DNA of 35,030 bases, taken from Deltaproteobacteria bacterium (GTDB lineage Bacteria; Myxococcota_A; UBA9160; UBA4427). The notes beneath the pieces were generated by a model. That model was not told where the DNA came from. It ran no database searches and saw nothing but the letters and a program-made list of their open reading frames with translations. Position 1 is the first letter of the stretch. Each line of letters begins with the position of its first letter. The DNA is taken from the NCBI GenBank assembly GCA_019310975.1, contig JAFDDH010000017.1, positions 1 to 35,030 of the forward strand, written 5' to 3'. The translations under genes and the position numbers were made by a program. Below, piece after piece: positions 10,132 through 18,515 of this stretch.

Positions 10132-12672
10132 GTGAAGCCGCAGATGCCGAGGGCAGTCCTCCCCACGCGATCGATGCCGATGGCGGCGCTCACTCTGCTT
10201 GCAGCCATGATGCTCGGGGTGCTGCCGGCAACCGCTCAGCAGCGAGTCGGGGCGTCCACCGACGAGAGGCGCTTCGTCGAGGGTGACGAGCTCGTGCACC
10301 TCGACTTCAAGGACGTCGAGCTCGCCGTCGTGATCGAGACAATCGCCCGCATCACGGGAAAGAACTTCATCTATGACGACCGCGTGCGCGGCCGCGTCAC
10401 CATTGTCTCCCCCTCCGAGGTAACCGCCGACCAGGCCTTCGCGGTCTTCGAGTCCGTGCTCAAGATCAAGGGATTCACCGCCGTGCCCGGACCGGGTGGC
10501 GTGCTCAAGATCGTTCCGGTGCGCGACGCCAAGGAGTCGAGCATCAGAACCATCAAGGACGACCGGCCGAGCCCCAACCGGGACACCTTCGTGACGCGCC
10601 TGGTGCCGCTGCTCTACATCGACGCCAATGAGATCACCAACACCATCAAGCCGCTGGTCTCCAAGGACGCCTCGATGGTCGCCTACGCGCCGACGAACAC
10701 GATCATCCTGACGGACACCGAGGCCAATATCCGGCGCCTGCTCAGCATCCTCGAGGCCATCGACATCGAGTCGTACAAGGAGGAACTGGCCGTCATCAAG
10801 ATCCGCTACGCCGATGCGATCGTGCTGGCCGAACAGGTCAGCGAGATCTACGGTGGCAGCGCCGTCACCTCGGCCACGAGTTCGACTTCCGCCGCCCAGA
10901 GATCGCGTCGCAGCAGCTCCAGCCGGCGCCGAACCACCACCCCCACGACGAGCCCCAGCGTAAAAGATGCCGTGCGCATCATGACCGACGCGCGCACGAA
11001 CTCGCTTCTCGTGCTGGCCTCGCGTGGCGCAGTCGAGGACATCCGTGAGCTGGTCCGACAGCTCGATGTGCCGCTGGTTGGCGGCGGCCGCATCCACGTC
11101 TACTACCTACGCCATGCCGACGCCGAGGAACTCTCCCAGACCCTGCAGGGCCTGCTCGGCGGCGCGCGCGCGGCGCCGACGCCGGGTCGCAGCGGCGCCG
11201 CGGGCGGTCAGCCCCAGAGCCTGCGCTCGACGGTGACCGCACTCGCCGAGGGCATCACCATCAACCCCGATATCGCCACCAACTCGCTCGTCATTCAGGC
11301 CAGCAAGGAGTCCTACGAGGCGCTCGTCAACGTAATCGAGCAGCTCGACATCCCAAGGCCTCAAGTGCTCGTCGAGGCCCTGATCCTCGAGGTCGACGTC
11401 ACCGACCAGATCGATCTCGGTGTCGAGTGGACGATCAACGTCGTGAACGGCGACCAGGAGTTCTTCTTCACCACGGCCGCAGCCGCCTCGGGCGGCGCAC
11501 CCCAGATCGCCGGCGTGATCCAGCGCGCGGTGGAACGCGACGGTGATGGCGATCCCGTCGCCGGCGCGGAGGGCACCGACGTCAACGCCGTGCTGAAAGC
11601 GGCCGCCCAGGAGGCCAACCTGAACATCGTGTCGTCGCCCCACATCCTCACCTCGGACAACGAGGAGGCGGAGATCCGCATCGGCAACAATATTCCGATC
11701 ATCACCGGGCGCACCAACTCCGCCACGGGCAACACCGCCGGCCTCGCACAGTCGGTGAATGTCGAGCGCCAGGACATCGGCGTGACGCTGCGCGTGACGC
11801 CGCAGATCAGCGAGGGCGATAGCCTGCGCCTCAAGATCTTCGAGGAGCTGACGGACATCAACACCGAGCTCCAGGAGGACGTGGGCAACCCCGAGGACGT
11901 GGGGGTCTCGCTCTTCAACCGCAAGGTCGAGAATACGGTGGTCGTCAAAGACGGCGAGACGGTGGTGATCGGCGGGCTGATCAGTGACCGCTGGATCTAC
12001 GGCGAGCGCAAGGTGCCCTTCCTGGGCGACATTCCGGGCCTGGGCTGGGCCTTCAAGAGCACCAGCAAGGATTTGCGCAAGATCAACCTGCTGATCTTCC
12101 TGACGCCCCACATCATTCGCAATCCCGACGAGCTGGAGTATCAGTCGATCCGCAAGCGCAGCGAGTTCGAGGCGTACAGCGGAAGTGACTATCAGACCGA
12201 TCAGGAGACTCTCGACCGCCTCGACAAGGAGGACGGCAAGTGGGCGCCCAGCCAGTCGCCCGCGCTCGGCGCGTTGCGAAAGCACGCGGACAGATACTCC
12301 GTCGCTCGCAGGCAGGAGCTCGAAGAGCTTCAGCGCGAGACAGAGGCCCAGCGCGTCTCCGAGCGGCTCGAGGCCGATGCGCCAAGCTTCCTCTATGGCG
12401 TGCGGGTGGACCTCTACCGCGACGAATCGCGCGCCGCCGAGGATCTGACGAAGCTCCTGGATGCCGGCTACGAAGGCACGCTGATCTCGGGCGATTCGGA
12501 TGGCAGCCTGCTCTTCGAGCTGGTCGTCGGCCCCTACGACAACATCGATGACGCCACCGATGCCGCGGCGGTCCTCGAGGTGATCTACGGCTACTCGCCG
12601 AGCGTCACCGTGATCGAATCCGTGCCGGATGGCTCGGGCATCGACGAGATCGACGAGGAGGACGAGCCGTGA
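10132..12672 (+). CDS. gspD: Type II secretion secretin GspD with C-terminal SPOR-like domain
   Basis: An 846-residue outer-membrane secretin channel. A signal peptide ends near ATAQQ (about residue 35). N0 covers about 53-135 (LVHLDFKDVELAVVIETIA), followed by N1, N2 and N3 repeats. N2 holds a Ser/Arg/Thr-rich insertion and N3 a Gly/Ala-rich one. The secretin core includes ANLNIVSSPHILTSDN, the VPFLGDIPGLG motif at 628 and LTPHII near 657. After a charged linker, residues 754-830 form a SPOR-like domain (FLYGVRVDLYRDES, then ELVVGPYDNIDDATDAA), which binds peptidoglycan in other proteins. This differs from the short pilotin-binding S-domain of enterobacterial GspD. The start is GTG at 10132; the stop overlaps gspE by GTGA. 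Confidence 0.95.
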   Translation: MKPQMPRAVLPTRSMPMAALTLLAAMMLGVLPATAQQRVGASTDERRFVEGDELVHLDFKDVELAVVIETIARITGKNFIYDDRVRGRVTIVSPSEVTADQAFAVFESVLKIKGFTAVPGPGGVLKIVPVRDAKESSIRTIKDDRPSPNRDTFVTRLVPLLYIDANEITNTIKPLVSKDASMVAYAPTNTIILTDTEANIRRLLSILEAIDIESYKEELAVIKIRYADAIVLAEQVSEIYGGSAVTSATSSTSAAQRSRRSSSSRRRTTTPTTSPSVKDAVRIMTDARTNSLLVLASRGAVEDIRELVRQLDVPLVGGGRIHVYYLRHADAEELSQTLQGLLGGARAAPTPGRSGAAGGQPQSLRSTVTALAEGITINPDIATNSLVIQASKESYEALVNVIEQLDIPRPQVLVEALILEVDVTDQIDLGVEWTINVVNGDQEFFFTTAAAASGGAPQIAGVIQRAVERDGDGDPVAGAEGTDVNAVLKAAAQEANLNIVSSPHILTSDNEEAEIRIGNNIPIITGRTNSATGNTAGLAQSVNVERQDIGVTLRVTPQISEGDSLRLKIFEELTDINTELQEDVGNPEDVGVSLFNRKVENTVVVKDGETVVIGGLISDRWIYGERKVPFLGDIPGLGWAFKSTSKDLRKINLLIFLTPHIIRNPDELEYQSIRKRSEFEAYSGSDYQTDQETLDRLDKEDGKWAPSQSPALGALRKHADRYSVARRQELEELQRETEAQRVSERLEADAPSFLYGVRVDLYRDESRAAEDLTKLLDAGYEGTLISGDSDGSLLFELVVGPYDNIDDATDAAAVLEVIYGYSPSVTVIESVPDGSGIDEIDEEDEP

Positions 12673-14408
12673 GTGGCACGCCCGATCGCGTGGGCATCGA
12701 GCTCGGCGAGATCCTGGTCGGCACGACCCGGCTCGAGCCCGAGCAGCTGGCCCGCGCGCGCGCGCGCCAGCAGGATCGCTCCGAGCGCCTGGGCGACGTG
12801 CTGGTCGAGGAGGGGATGCTCGACGCGGACGAGATCATGCACGGCATCGCGCGACAGCTCGGCCTCGAGGTGCGGCAGTCGATCTCGCCCGAAGAGGTGG
12901 ACGAGGATCTGCTGCGCAAGGTCCCGATCAGCTTCGCCAAGCAGCATCGCCTGCTCCCCCTGGGCCGGACCGCGGAGGGCGAGCTGCGCGTGGTCGCCGC
13001 CGACGCATTGGCGACTGAGCCGCTGGACGATCTGCGCCTGCTCTTCGATGGTGCCGACATCCTGCTCGAGCTCGCCAGTGAGCGAGTGATCGTGAATGCG
13101 ATCAACGAGGTCTATGACCGCGGGACCACTTCCACCGATCAGCTCGCGGAGGCCGCGGAGGACGATCTCGACGCCCTGGCGGACGAGGCCTCCCTCGAGC
13201 CGCAGGACCTGCTCGAGGCCACCGACGACGCGCCGATCATCCGACTGGTGAACTCGCTGCTCCAGCACGCGGTGAAAGAGCGCGCCAGCGACATCCACAT
13301 CGAACCCTTCGAGAAGGAAGTGCGCGTACGCTTCCGCATCGACGATGTCCTCTACGAGCCCATGAAGCCCCTGCCCCGCGCCCTGCAGGCCAGCATCGCC
13401 TCGCGGATCAAGATCATGGGAAACCTCGACATCGCCGAGAAGCGGCTGCCGCAGGACGGCCGCATCCGCCTCAAGATTGCCGGACGCGACTACGACGTGC
13501 GCCTCTCGACGTTGCCCGTGGCGTTCGGCGAGCGGCTGGTGCTGCGGCTGCTGCCCGACTCCCAGGCGCTGCTCGACCTGGAGAAGATCGGCTTCAGCGA
13601 GACGCAGATGGCAGTGCTGCAGCGCATCATCAGGCGCCCCAACGGCATCTTCCTCGTCACCGGCCCGACCGGTAGCGGCAAGACCACCACACTTCACGCC
13701 TGCCTGGCCGAAGTGAACCATACCGACAAGAACATCATCACCATCGAGGAGCCCGTCGAGATCACCCAAGAGGGGATCGGGCAGATCGAGGTGAACCCCA
13801 AGATCAATCTCTCCTTTGCAACCGGACTGCGAGCAATCCTGCGCCAGGACCCGAATGTCGTGCTCGTGGGTGAGATCCGCGACAAGGAGACGGCGGATAT
13901 CGCGATCCAGGCATCCCTCACCGGTCACCTGGTGCTCTCGACGCTGCACACGAACGATTCCGCCAGCGCGATCACGCGCCTGGTCGACATGGGCGTCGAG
14001 CCCTTCCTGGTCGGCTCCTCGCTGGTGGCCGTGCTGGCTCAACGCCTGGTCAGGATCCTATGCCTCGAATGCCGCGAAGCCTACACGGCCAGCTCGGAAG
14101 AGCTGCGCGAAATGGGCGTCCGCCCCCCCGATCACCCGGTCACCATCTATCGCGGCCGGGGCTGCCCGGAGTGTGCTCACACCGGCTATCACGGCCGTCT
14201 GGGCATCTTTGAGATAATGGTCGTGGACGACGACATCCGGGCGATGGTTTCTACGAACGTCGATTCCAAAACGATCAAGAAGATGGCGGTGTCCAAGGGC
14301 ATGGGGACGCTGCGTGCGGACGGTGCCCGCAAGGTATTGCGTGGTATCACCTCCCTCGCTGAGCTGATGCGTGCCACCGAGGAAGAGGGGAGCATCGACC
14401 AGATCTGA
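12669..14408 (+). CDS. gspE: Type II secretion ATPase GspE
   Basis: A 579-residue cytoplasmic hexameric ATPase that powers pseudopilus assembly. The N-terminal MshEN-type domain (LGEILVGTTRLEPEQLARA, then RLGDVLVEEGMLD) docks onto GspL. The ATPase core has Walker A GPTGSGKTT with K338, an Asp box, and the Walker B region VVLVGEIRDKETADIA near residue 397, followed by a His box (LSTLHTNDS). The zinc-binding tetracysteine is complete: C465, C468, C499 and C502. This zinc site is typical of GspE and PilB. Start GTG overlaps the gspD stop by 4 bp. All catalytic features are intact, so an active motor is expected. Confidence 0.97.
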   Translation: MSGTPDRVGIELGEILVGTTRLEPEQLARARARQQDRSERLGDVLVEEGMLDADEIMHGIARQLGLEVRQSISPEEVDEDLLRKVPISFAKQHRLLPLGRTAEGELRVVAADALATEPLDDLRLLFDGADILLELASERVIVNAINEVYDRGTTSTDQLAEAAEDDLDALADEASLEPQDLLEATDDAPIIRLVNSLLQHAVKERASDIHIEPFEKEVRVRFRIDDVLYEPMKPLPRALQASIASRIKIMGNLDIAEKRLPQDGRIRLKIAGRDYDVRLSTLPVAFGERLVLRLLPDSQALLDLEKIGFSETQMAVLQRIIRRPNGIFLVTGPTGSGKTTTLHACLAEVNHTDKNIITIEEPVEITQEGIGQIEVNPKINLSFATGLRAILRQDPNVVLVGEIRDKETADIAIQASLTGHLVLSTLHTNDSASAITRLVDMGVEPFLVGSSLVAVLAQRLVRILCLECREAYTASSEELREMGVRPPDHPVTIYRGRGCPECAHTGYHGRLGIFEIMVVDDDIRAMVSTNVDSKTIKKMAVSKGMGTLRADGARKVLRGITSLAELMRATEEEGSIDQI

Positions 14409-14475
14409 GTGGCGACCACGCGCCTGCCGCGCGCTGTCGTCGCCCGAGTGCTCGAGAGGCGAAGAGTCCGTCGAC

Positions 14476-15708
14476 GTGCCGGTCTATGCATACAAGGGAG
14501 TTTCGGGCTCTGGCAAGTCCATCAAGGGCTCTGTCAGCGCGGATAGCCTACGCGCGGCGCGCGCCAAGATGCGCGTCGACGGCGTCTACCTGACGAATAT
14601 TCGCGAGGTCGACGCCAGCGTCGAGGTCAAGGCCAGCGAATCGGCTCCGTCGCGCTGGACCTTCAAGCTCCCGACCCGCATCCCCTCCACCGAGCGTGCC
14701 GTCACGACGCGCCAGCTCGCCACGCTGATCTCGGCCGGCATCCCGGTGGTCGAGTCGCTCTCGGCGCTGGTCGAGCAGATCGATCATGGCGCCCTCAAGG
14801 CGGTCTTTGCCCAGGTACGCGACCGCGTGAACGAGGGCGCTTCGCTGGCCGACGCGATGGCGGCGACCGACAATTTCGACACGCTCTATGTGAGCATGAT
14901 CCGTGCCGGCGAGGCCAGCGGCGCACTCGACACAGTGCTCGAGCGCATCGCCGACTATCTCGAGGACCAGGTGCGCCTGAATAGCAAGGTCACGTCGATC
15001 CTCGTCTATCCGGCCGTGATGTTGGCCTTCGTGGGCGTGGTGATCGCCGTGCTGGTGACCGTGGTGCTGCCCCAGATCACCGGCCTGCTGCTCTCCCTCG
15101 ATCAGGAGCTGCCCTTCTACACGCGTTTCGTGATCTCGGGGTCCGAGATCATCCGCAGTTATTGGTGGCTGATCGGCCTCGGCTTCGTGGGGCTGATTGC
15201 CGCCTACCGGGCGTTCGTTCGCACCGAGGCCGGGCGCACGGCGGTGGACCGCTTCGTGCTGAAGTTGCCGGTCGTGGGCCGGGTGGTGCGGATCATCGCC
15301 ATCGCGCGCTTCTCGCGCACGCTCTCCTCGCTACTCGCCGGCGGTGTGAACATCGTTCAGTCGATGACCATCGCGCGTCACGTCACCAGCAACGCGGTAC
15401 TCGCCGAGGCCGTGGACGAAGCCCGTACCGCCATCCTGGAGGGGGGCTCTCTAGCGCGCCCGCTGCGCGCAAGTGGTCATTTCCCACCCATGGTAACGAC
15501 CATGATCGAGGTGGGTGAGCGCGCCGGTGATCTCGAGGCGATGCTGACCAAGGTGGCCGAAACCTACGACGGACAGGTGGAGACGACGGTCACGCGGCTC
15601 ACGGCGCTCCTCGAGCCCCTGCTGATTCTGGTCATGGTGGGGATCGTGATGTTCATCATCATGGCCACCCTGATGCCACTGCTATCCATTACGAATTCGC
15701 TCCACTGA
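14476..15708 (+). CDS. gspF: Type II secretion inner-membrane platform protein GspF
   Basis: A 410-residue polytopic platform protein that couples the GspE motor to pseudopilin insertion. The protein starts with the usual PVYAYKGVSGSGKSIKGSV, then has two copies of the T2SSF cytoplasmic domain (first begins FTTRQLATLI-like as VTTRQLATLISAGIPVVES; second begins IARFSRTLSSLLAGGVNIV). Three transmembrane segments lie near residues 174-205, 229-245 and 382-402. I chose GTG at 14476, which begins the conserved N-terminus behind GAGAGGCGAAGAG; the frame is open further upstream into gspE, but that part is not conserved. The gap to gspE is 67 bases. Confidence 0.96.
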   Translation: MPVYAYKGVSGSGKSIKGSVSADSLRAARAKMRVDGVYLTNIREVDASVEVKASESAPSRWTFKLPTRIPSTERAVTTRQLATLISAGIPVVESLSALVEQIDHGALKAVFAQVRDRVNEGASLADAMAATDNFDTLYVSMIRAGEASGALDTVLERIADYLEDQVRLNSKVTSILVYPAVMLAFVGVVIAVLVTVVLPQITGLLLSLDQELPFYTRFVISGSEIIRSYWWLIGLGFVGLIAAYRAFVRTEAGRTAVDRFVLKLPVVGRVVRIIAIARFSRTLSSLLAGGVNIVQSMTIARHVTSNAVLAEAVDEARTAILEGGSLARPLRASGHFPPMVTTMIEVGERAGDLEAMLTKVAETYDGQVETTVTRLTALLEPLLILVMVGIVMFIIMATLMPLLSITNSLH

Positions 15709-15754
15709 GCGATGTCGCAAGCGGCGAGCGCCCGAGAGAGCCCCGGGGCGACGA

Positions 15755-15782
15755 CGCAACCACGACAACGCAACCACGACAA
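15755..15782 (+). repeat. Perfect 14-bp tandem duplication before gspG
   Basis: CGCAACCACGACAA occurs twice head to tail (15755-15768 and 15769-15782) in the 90-base gspF-gspG gap. The second copy runs directly into the strong gspG ribosome-binding site (AAGGAGAGGAGG). No clear hairpin is formed. It may act as an unstructured spacer or simply be a replication-slippage duplication. Confidence 0.8.
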
Positions 15783-15798
15783 GGAGAGGAGGCGAGAC

Positions 15799-16281
15799 AT
15801 GCGAAAGGATCGATCCGCAGCTGCGATACGCCGCAATCGCGGTTTCACGCTGATCGAGATCATGGCGGTCGTCCTGATCATGGGCCTGCTGATGGCCGTG
15901 GTAGGCGTCAACATCAAGGGCCAGATCGACAAGGCGAAGCTCACCACGGCCAAGGCACAGATCTCACAGCTCGAGAATGCGCTCGAGTTCTACCGTATGG
16001 ACAACTCGCGCTATCCCTCGACCTCACAGGGCCTCGACGCGCTGGTCCAGAAGCCGAGCGGGACACCCGAGCCGCGCAACTATCCGCCCGAGGGCTACCT
16101 GAGAAAATCCGCTGCGCTGATCGATCCCTGGGGCGTCCGCTTCGAATACGCCAGCCCCGGCACCAACAACCCTCACTCCTTCGATCTCTGGAGCAATGGA
16201 GCCGACCAGGAGGCCGGTGGCGAGGGCGGGGACTCCGACATCGGCAACTGGGAAAGCGACCGTCCTGGGGCGGGAGCCTAG
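15799..16281 (+). CDS. gspG: Major pseudopilin GspG
   Basis: A 160-residue major pseudopilin forming the shaft of the periplasmic pseudopilus. The leader has 15 residues ending in NRG, with prepilin peptidase cleavage before FTLIEIMAVV; the +5 glutamate is present. A hydrophobic N-terminal helix follows. The C-terminal domain contains NSRYPSTSQGLDAL and the calcium-binding loop region around residues 129-149 (SNGADQEAGGEGGDSDIG). Start ATG 15799 follows a very strong ribosome site (GGAGAGGAGG), which fits the high dose needed for the major subunit; an in-frame ATG at 15712 lacks such a site and would give an unusual 44-residue leader. The processing enzyme GspO must be encoded elsewhere. Confidence 0.96.
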   Translation: MRKDRSAAAIRRNRGFTLIEIMAVVLIMGLLMAVVGVNIKGQIDKAKLTTAKAQISQLENALEFYRMDNSRYPSTSQGLDALVQKPSGTPEPRNYPPEGYLRKSAALIDPWGVRFEYASPGTNNPHSFDLWSNGADQEAGGEGGDSDIGNWESDRPGAGA

Positions 16282-16286
16282 CGTCC

Positions 16287-16907
16287 ATGCCTGCGCGGCC
16301 GACGCGCGCGCGACACGGCTTCACACTGATCGAGATCATGGCCGTGATCGTCATCATCGGGTTGGCTCTCGGCCTCGTGCTGCCGAACTTTGCGGCCACC
16401 CGGTCGGGCCGGCTGCGCGACCGCGCCCTTCTGATCGCGGGTCGGCTCGAACTCGCGCGCGAACGCGCGGTGGTGACGGGCGCCCCCCATCGCCTGATGA
16501 TCGATCTCGAGGAGGGGACCTATGCGTTGGATTGGTGGGTCACCGAGGGCCGGGGCTTGCCGCAGAGCGCGGACGGGACGGCTGCCCGGCCGGACCCCGT
16601 CGCCGAGTCGAGCTTCGCGGGCAATCCGCGCATCTCACTTGCGCCCCCGACTGGCGACGTGCGCGACTACTACCCGATCCCCGGCAAGTTCGGAGCGCTG
16701 GCCCGGCTCGGGCCGGACTACTACTTCCAGGGTGTGGACACACCCGAGGGCTGGATCGAGCGCGGATCGGTGCAGATCGTTTTCGAGCGCGATGGAACCA
16801 GCGATTATGCTGAGATCGTGCTGATGGATGTGTGGGACAATGCCGTGCGGCTGCAGGTCCAACCGCTCCTCGACATAGTCCGGATTCGCGATCATGAGGA
16901 CAGTTGA
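16287..16907 (+). CDS. gspH: Minor pseudopilin GspH
   Basis: A 206-residue minor pseudopilin. The 11-residue leader (MPARPTRARHG) is cleaved before FTLIEIMAVIVIIGLAL, with the +5 glutamate present. The segment DRALLIAGRLELARERAVV matches the alpha helix of GspH, and LMIDLEEGTYALDWW the beta sheet that follows. In characterised systems GspH joins the tip complex (I-J-K) to the GspG shaft. It starts five bases after gspG and overlaps gspI by 14 bases, so it lies inside the continuous operon. Assignment to H rather than another minor pseudopilin rests on order and the central motif. Confidence 0.92.
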   Translation: MPARPTRARHGFTLIEIMAVIVIIGLALGLVLPNFAATRSGRLRDRALLIAGRLELARERAVVTGAPHRLMIDLEEGTYALDWWVTEGRGLPQSADGTAARPDPVAESSFAGNPRISLAPPTGDVRDYYPIPGKFGALARLGPDYYFQGVDTPEGWIERGSVQIVFERDGTSDYAEIVLMDVWDNAVRLQVQPLLDIVRIRDHEDS

Positions 16908-17514
16908 GCCCCAGCGCGATCGCTCACGCAGCGCGCGTTCGGCGCTCCGACGAAGCGCACGCGGCGGATTCACGCTGCTCGAGGTTCTGGCCGCGGCACT
17001 GATCCTGGCGCTCTGGTACACGGCGCTGGCCGGCTCCAGCTACAACGCACTCCGCGCCGAGGGCGAGAGCCTTCGCCTGCTCGAGGCGGGCATGCTCGCA
17101 GACCGTTATCTGGCCCACGCGCTCGCCACCACGGTCGAGGGCAGCGTCCCCGAGCCCGGCCAGGAGATCGCCGAGGAGGGGCCCTATCTCGTCGAGACGA
17201 GCTTCGGCGGCTTCAATCAAGTCGCGGCCAGTCCGCAGGGGATGACCCAGCGCGACGACCTGGTACAGCCGGTCGCCGGCGAGAAGCCCCCGCCCGACCT
17301 GGCCAGTCTGCTCGCAAGCGAGATGCCGGAGATGGCGAAAAACATCCGCTCGATCAAGGTGACGGTGACCTGGAGCGAGGGCCGGCAGGACAAGGCCATC
17401 GAGCGCACCACCTTCGTCTTCGACGCGGAGAAGGCCGCGGAGGTGTATGAGAACACCGAAGCGTCCGGCGAAGGGAGTGCGGGCGACGCCGACGAGGAAT
17501 CGGAGACCGAATGA
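16894..17514 (+). CDS. gspI: Minor pseudopilin GspI
   Basis: A 206-residue minor pseudopilin assigned by prepilin motif and operon position. A 25-residue arginine-rich leader ends in GG before FTLLEVLAAALILALWYTAL; +5 glutamate present. The mature part includes LEAGMLADRYLAHALATTVEG, comparable to the GspI helix, then a longer C-terminal region than the roughly 125-residue enterobacterial GspI, finishing in a very acidic tail (DADEESETE). GspI nucleates the pseudopilus tip with J and K. It overlaps gspH by 14 bp and gspJ by ATGA. The extended C-terminus has no domain that I recognise. Confidence 0.87.
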   Translation: MRTVEPQRDRSRSARSALRRSARGGFTLLEVLAAALILALWYTALAGSSYNALRAEGESLRLLEAGMLADRYLAHALATTVEGSVPEPGQEIAEEGPYLVETSFGGFNQVAASPQGMTQRDDLVQPVAGEKPPPDLASLLASEMPEMAKNIRSIKVTVTWSEGRQDKAIERTTFVFDAEKAAEVYENTEASGEGSAGDADEESETE

Positions 17515-18515
17515 CCCAGAATCCGACCCGACTGAATCCCAGCTCCACGCGTCGCGCACGGGCGCACTCGGAGCCGGTGCAGCGTGGCGGCTTCACGTTG
17601 ATCGAGGTGATCGGTGCCATCCTGCTGACCACGATGGTCATCACGGCGGCGGTCACATCCTACGTGAACCTCTCCGACGCCAGCACGCGGGCCGCAGCCC
17701 GGATGCGCGAGCGACTGCACGCGACCACGGTGCTCGACCGCGTTGCGCGGGACGTTCGGGCGGCCAGCCTCGTCGTCAAGCCGGCCGAGATGGACCCACT
17801 CAGCCATCCCTGGTTCTTCGTCGCCGATGGGCGCTTCTCCTTCGACGGATCGGATCGCATCAAGCTGATCACACGCAGCCACAGGCCGCGTGTCACCGCC
17901 TATCACGCCTCCGATCTGGCCGAGGTCGCCTACTTCACACGCATCGAGGAGGACGGTCGCCTGACACTGCTGCGCTGGGCCTCACCGAGCCTGCCCCCCG
18001 CCTACACGGCGGACTTCCCGGCCGAAGACGACCCCGCGACCTGGGTGGTCGCGGAAGGCCTGGGCTCCTTCTCGCTGCGCTTCCTCCAGGAGGGGGGCGA
18101 GTGGACCCCCGAGTGGGACTCGACGCAAATAGTCGAGTCGAGCCAGCTCCCCTACGCGGTCGAGATCAAGCTCTCGCTGCGGCGTGAAGACGCGGATCCA
18201 GGCGAGGTGCTCGCCGAAGCGGACATCCAATACTTCACCCGCGAGGTCTTGCTGCCGCTGCGCCCCCTCGACCTCGAGGCCATGATCGAGGCGAAGGCCG
18301 AGGCCCAGCTGGCCGGAGCGGCGGGCGGCGCCGGATTCTTCGGCGGACCGGACGGCGATCAGGACTCCGAGGGCTCCGACGTCGACTGCTCGGGGCTGCT
18401 CGCCTCGGCCTGCTCACAGTGGCCAAACTTCTTCGACGAGCAGTGCAATCCGCTGGTTCCGCTCGAGGCGATCAGGAGTCAGCTGCCCAGCGAGCTACAG
18501 AGCTGTATCCAGTGA
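17511..18515 (+). CDS. gspJ: Minor pseudopilin GspJ with cysteine-bearing C-terminal extension
   Basis: A 334-residue pseudopilin, longer than the roughly 200 residues of enterobacterial GspJ. The leader of 27 residues ends in GG before FTLIEVIGAILLTTMVI; +5 glutamate present. The mature core (TVLDRVARDVRAASLVV, then FLQEGGEWTPEWDS) matches the GspJ beta-rich domain. From about residue 255 it diverges into an Ala/Gly-rich and acidic extension that holds four cysteines (C293, C301, C312, C332), which could form periplasmic disulfides. GspJ sits at the pseudopilus tip with I and K. It is joined to gspI by ATGA and to gspK by GTGA overlaps. Confidence 0.91.
   Translation: MTQNPTRLNPSSTRRARAHSEPVQRGGFTLIEVIGAILLTTMVITAAVTSYVNLSDASTRAAARMRERLHATTVLDRVARDVRAASLVVKPAEMDPLSHPWFFVADGRFSFDGSDRIKLITRSHRPRVTAYHASDLAEVAYFTRIEEDGRLTLLRWASPSLPPAYTADFPAEDDPATWVVAEGLGSFSLRFLQEGGEWTPEWDSTQIVESSQLPYAVEIKLSLRREDADPGEVLAEADIQYFTREVLLPLRPLDLEAMIEAKAEAQLAGAAGGAGFFGGPDGDQDSEGSDVDCSGLLASACSQWPNFFDEQCNPLVPLEAIRSQLPSELQSCIQ

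Noticed and set aside
12591-14042. Antisense frame opposite gspE (483 codons)
   Set aside because: Mirror of a strongly conserved ATPase gene; no motif of its own and no ribosome site.
14371-14475. Upstream extension of gspF into gspE
   Set aside because: The conserved GspF N-terminus begins at GTG 14476 with its own ribosome site.
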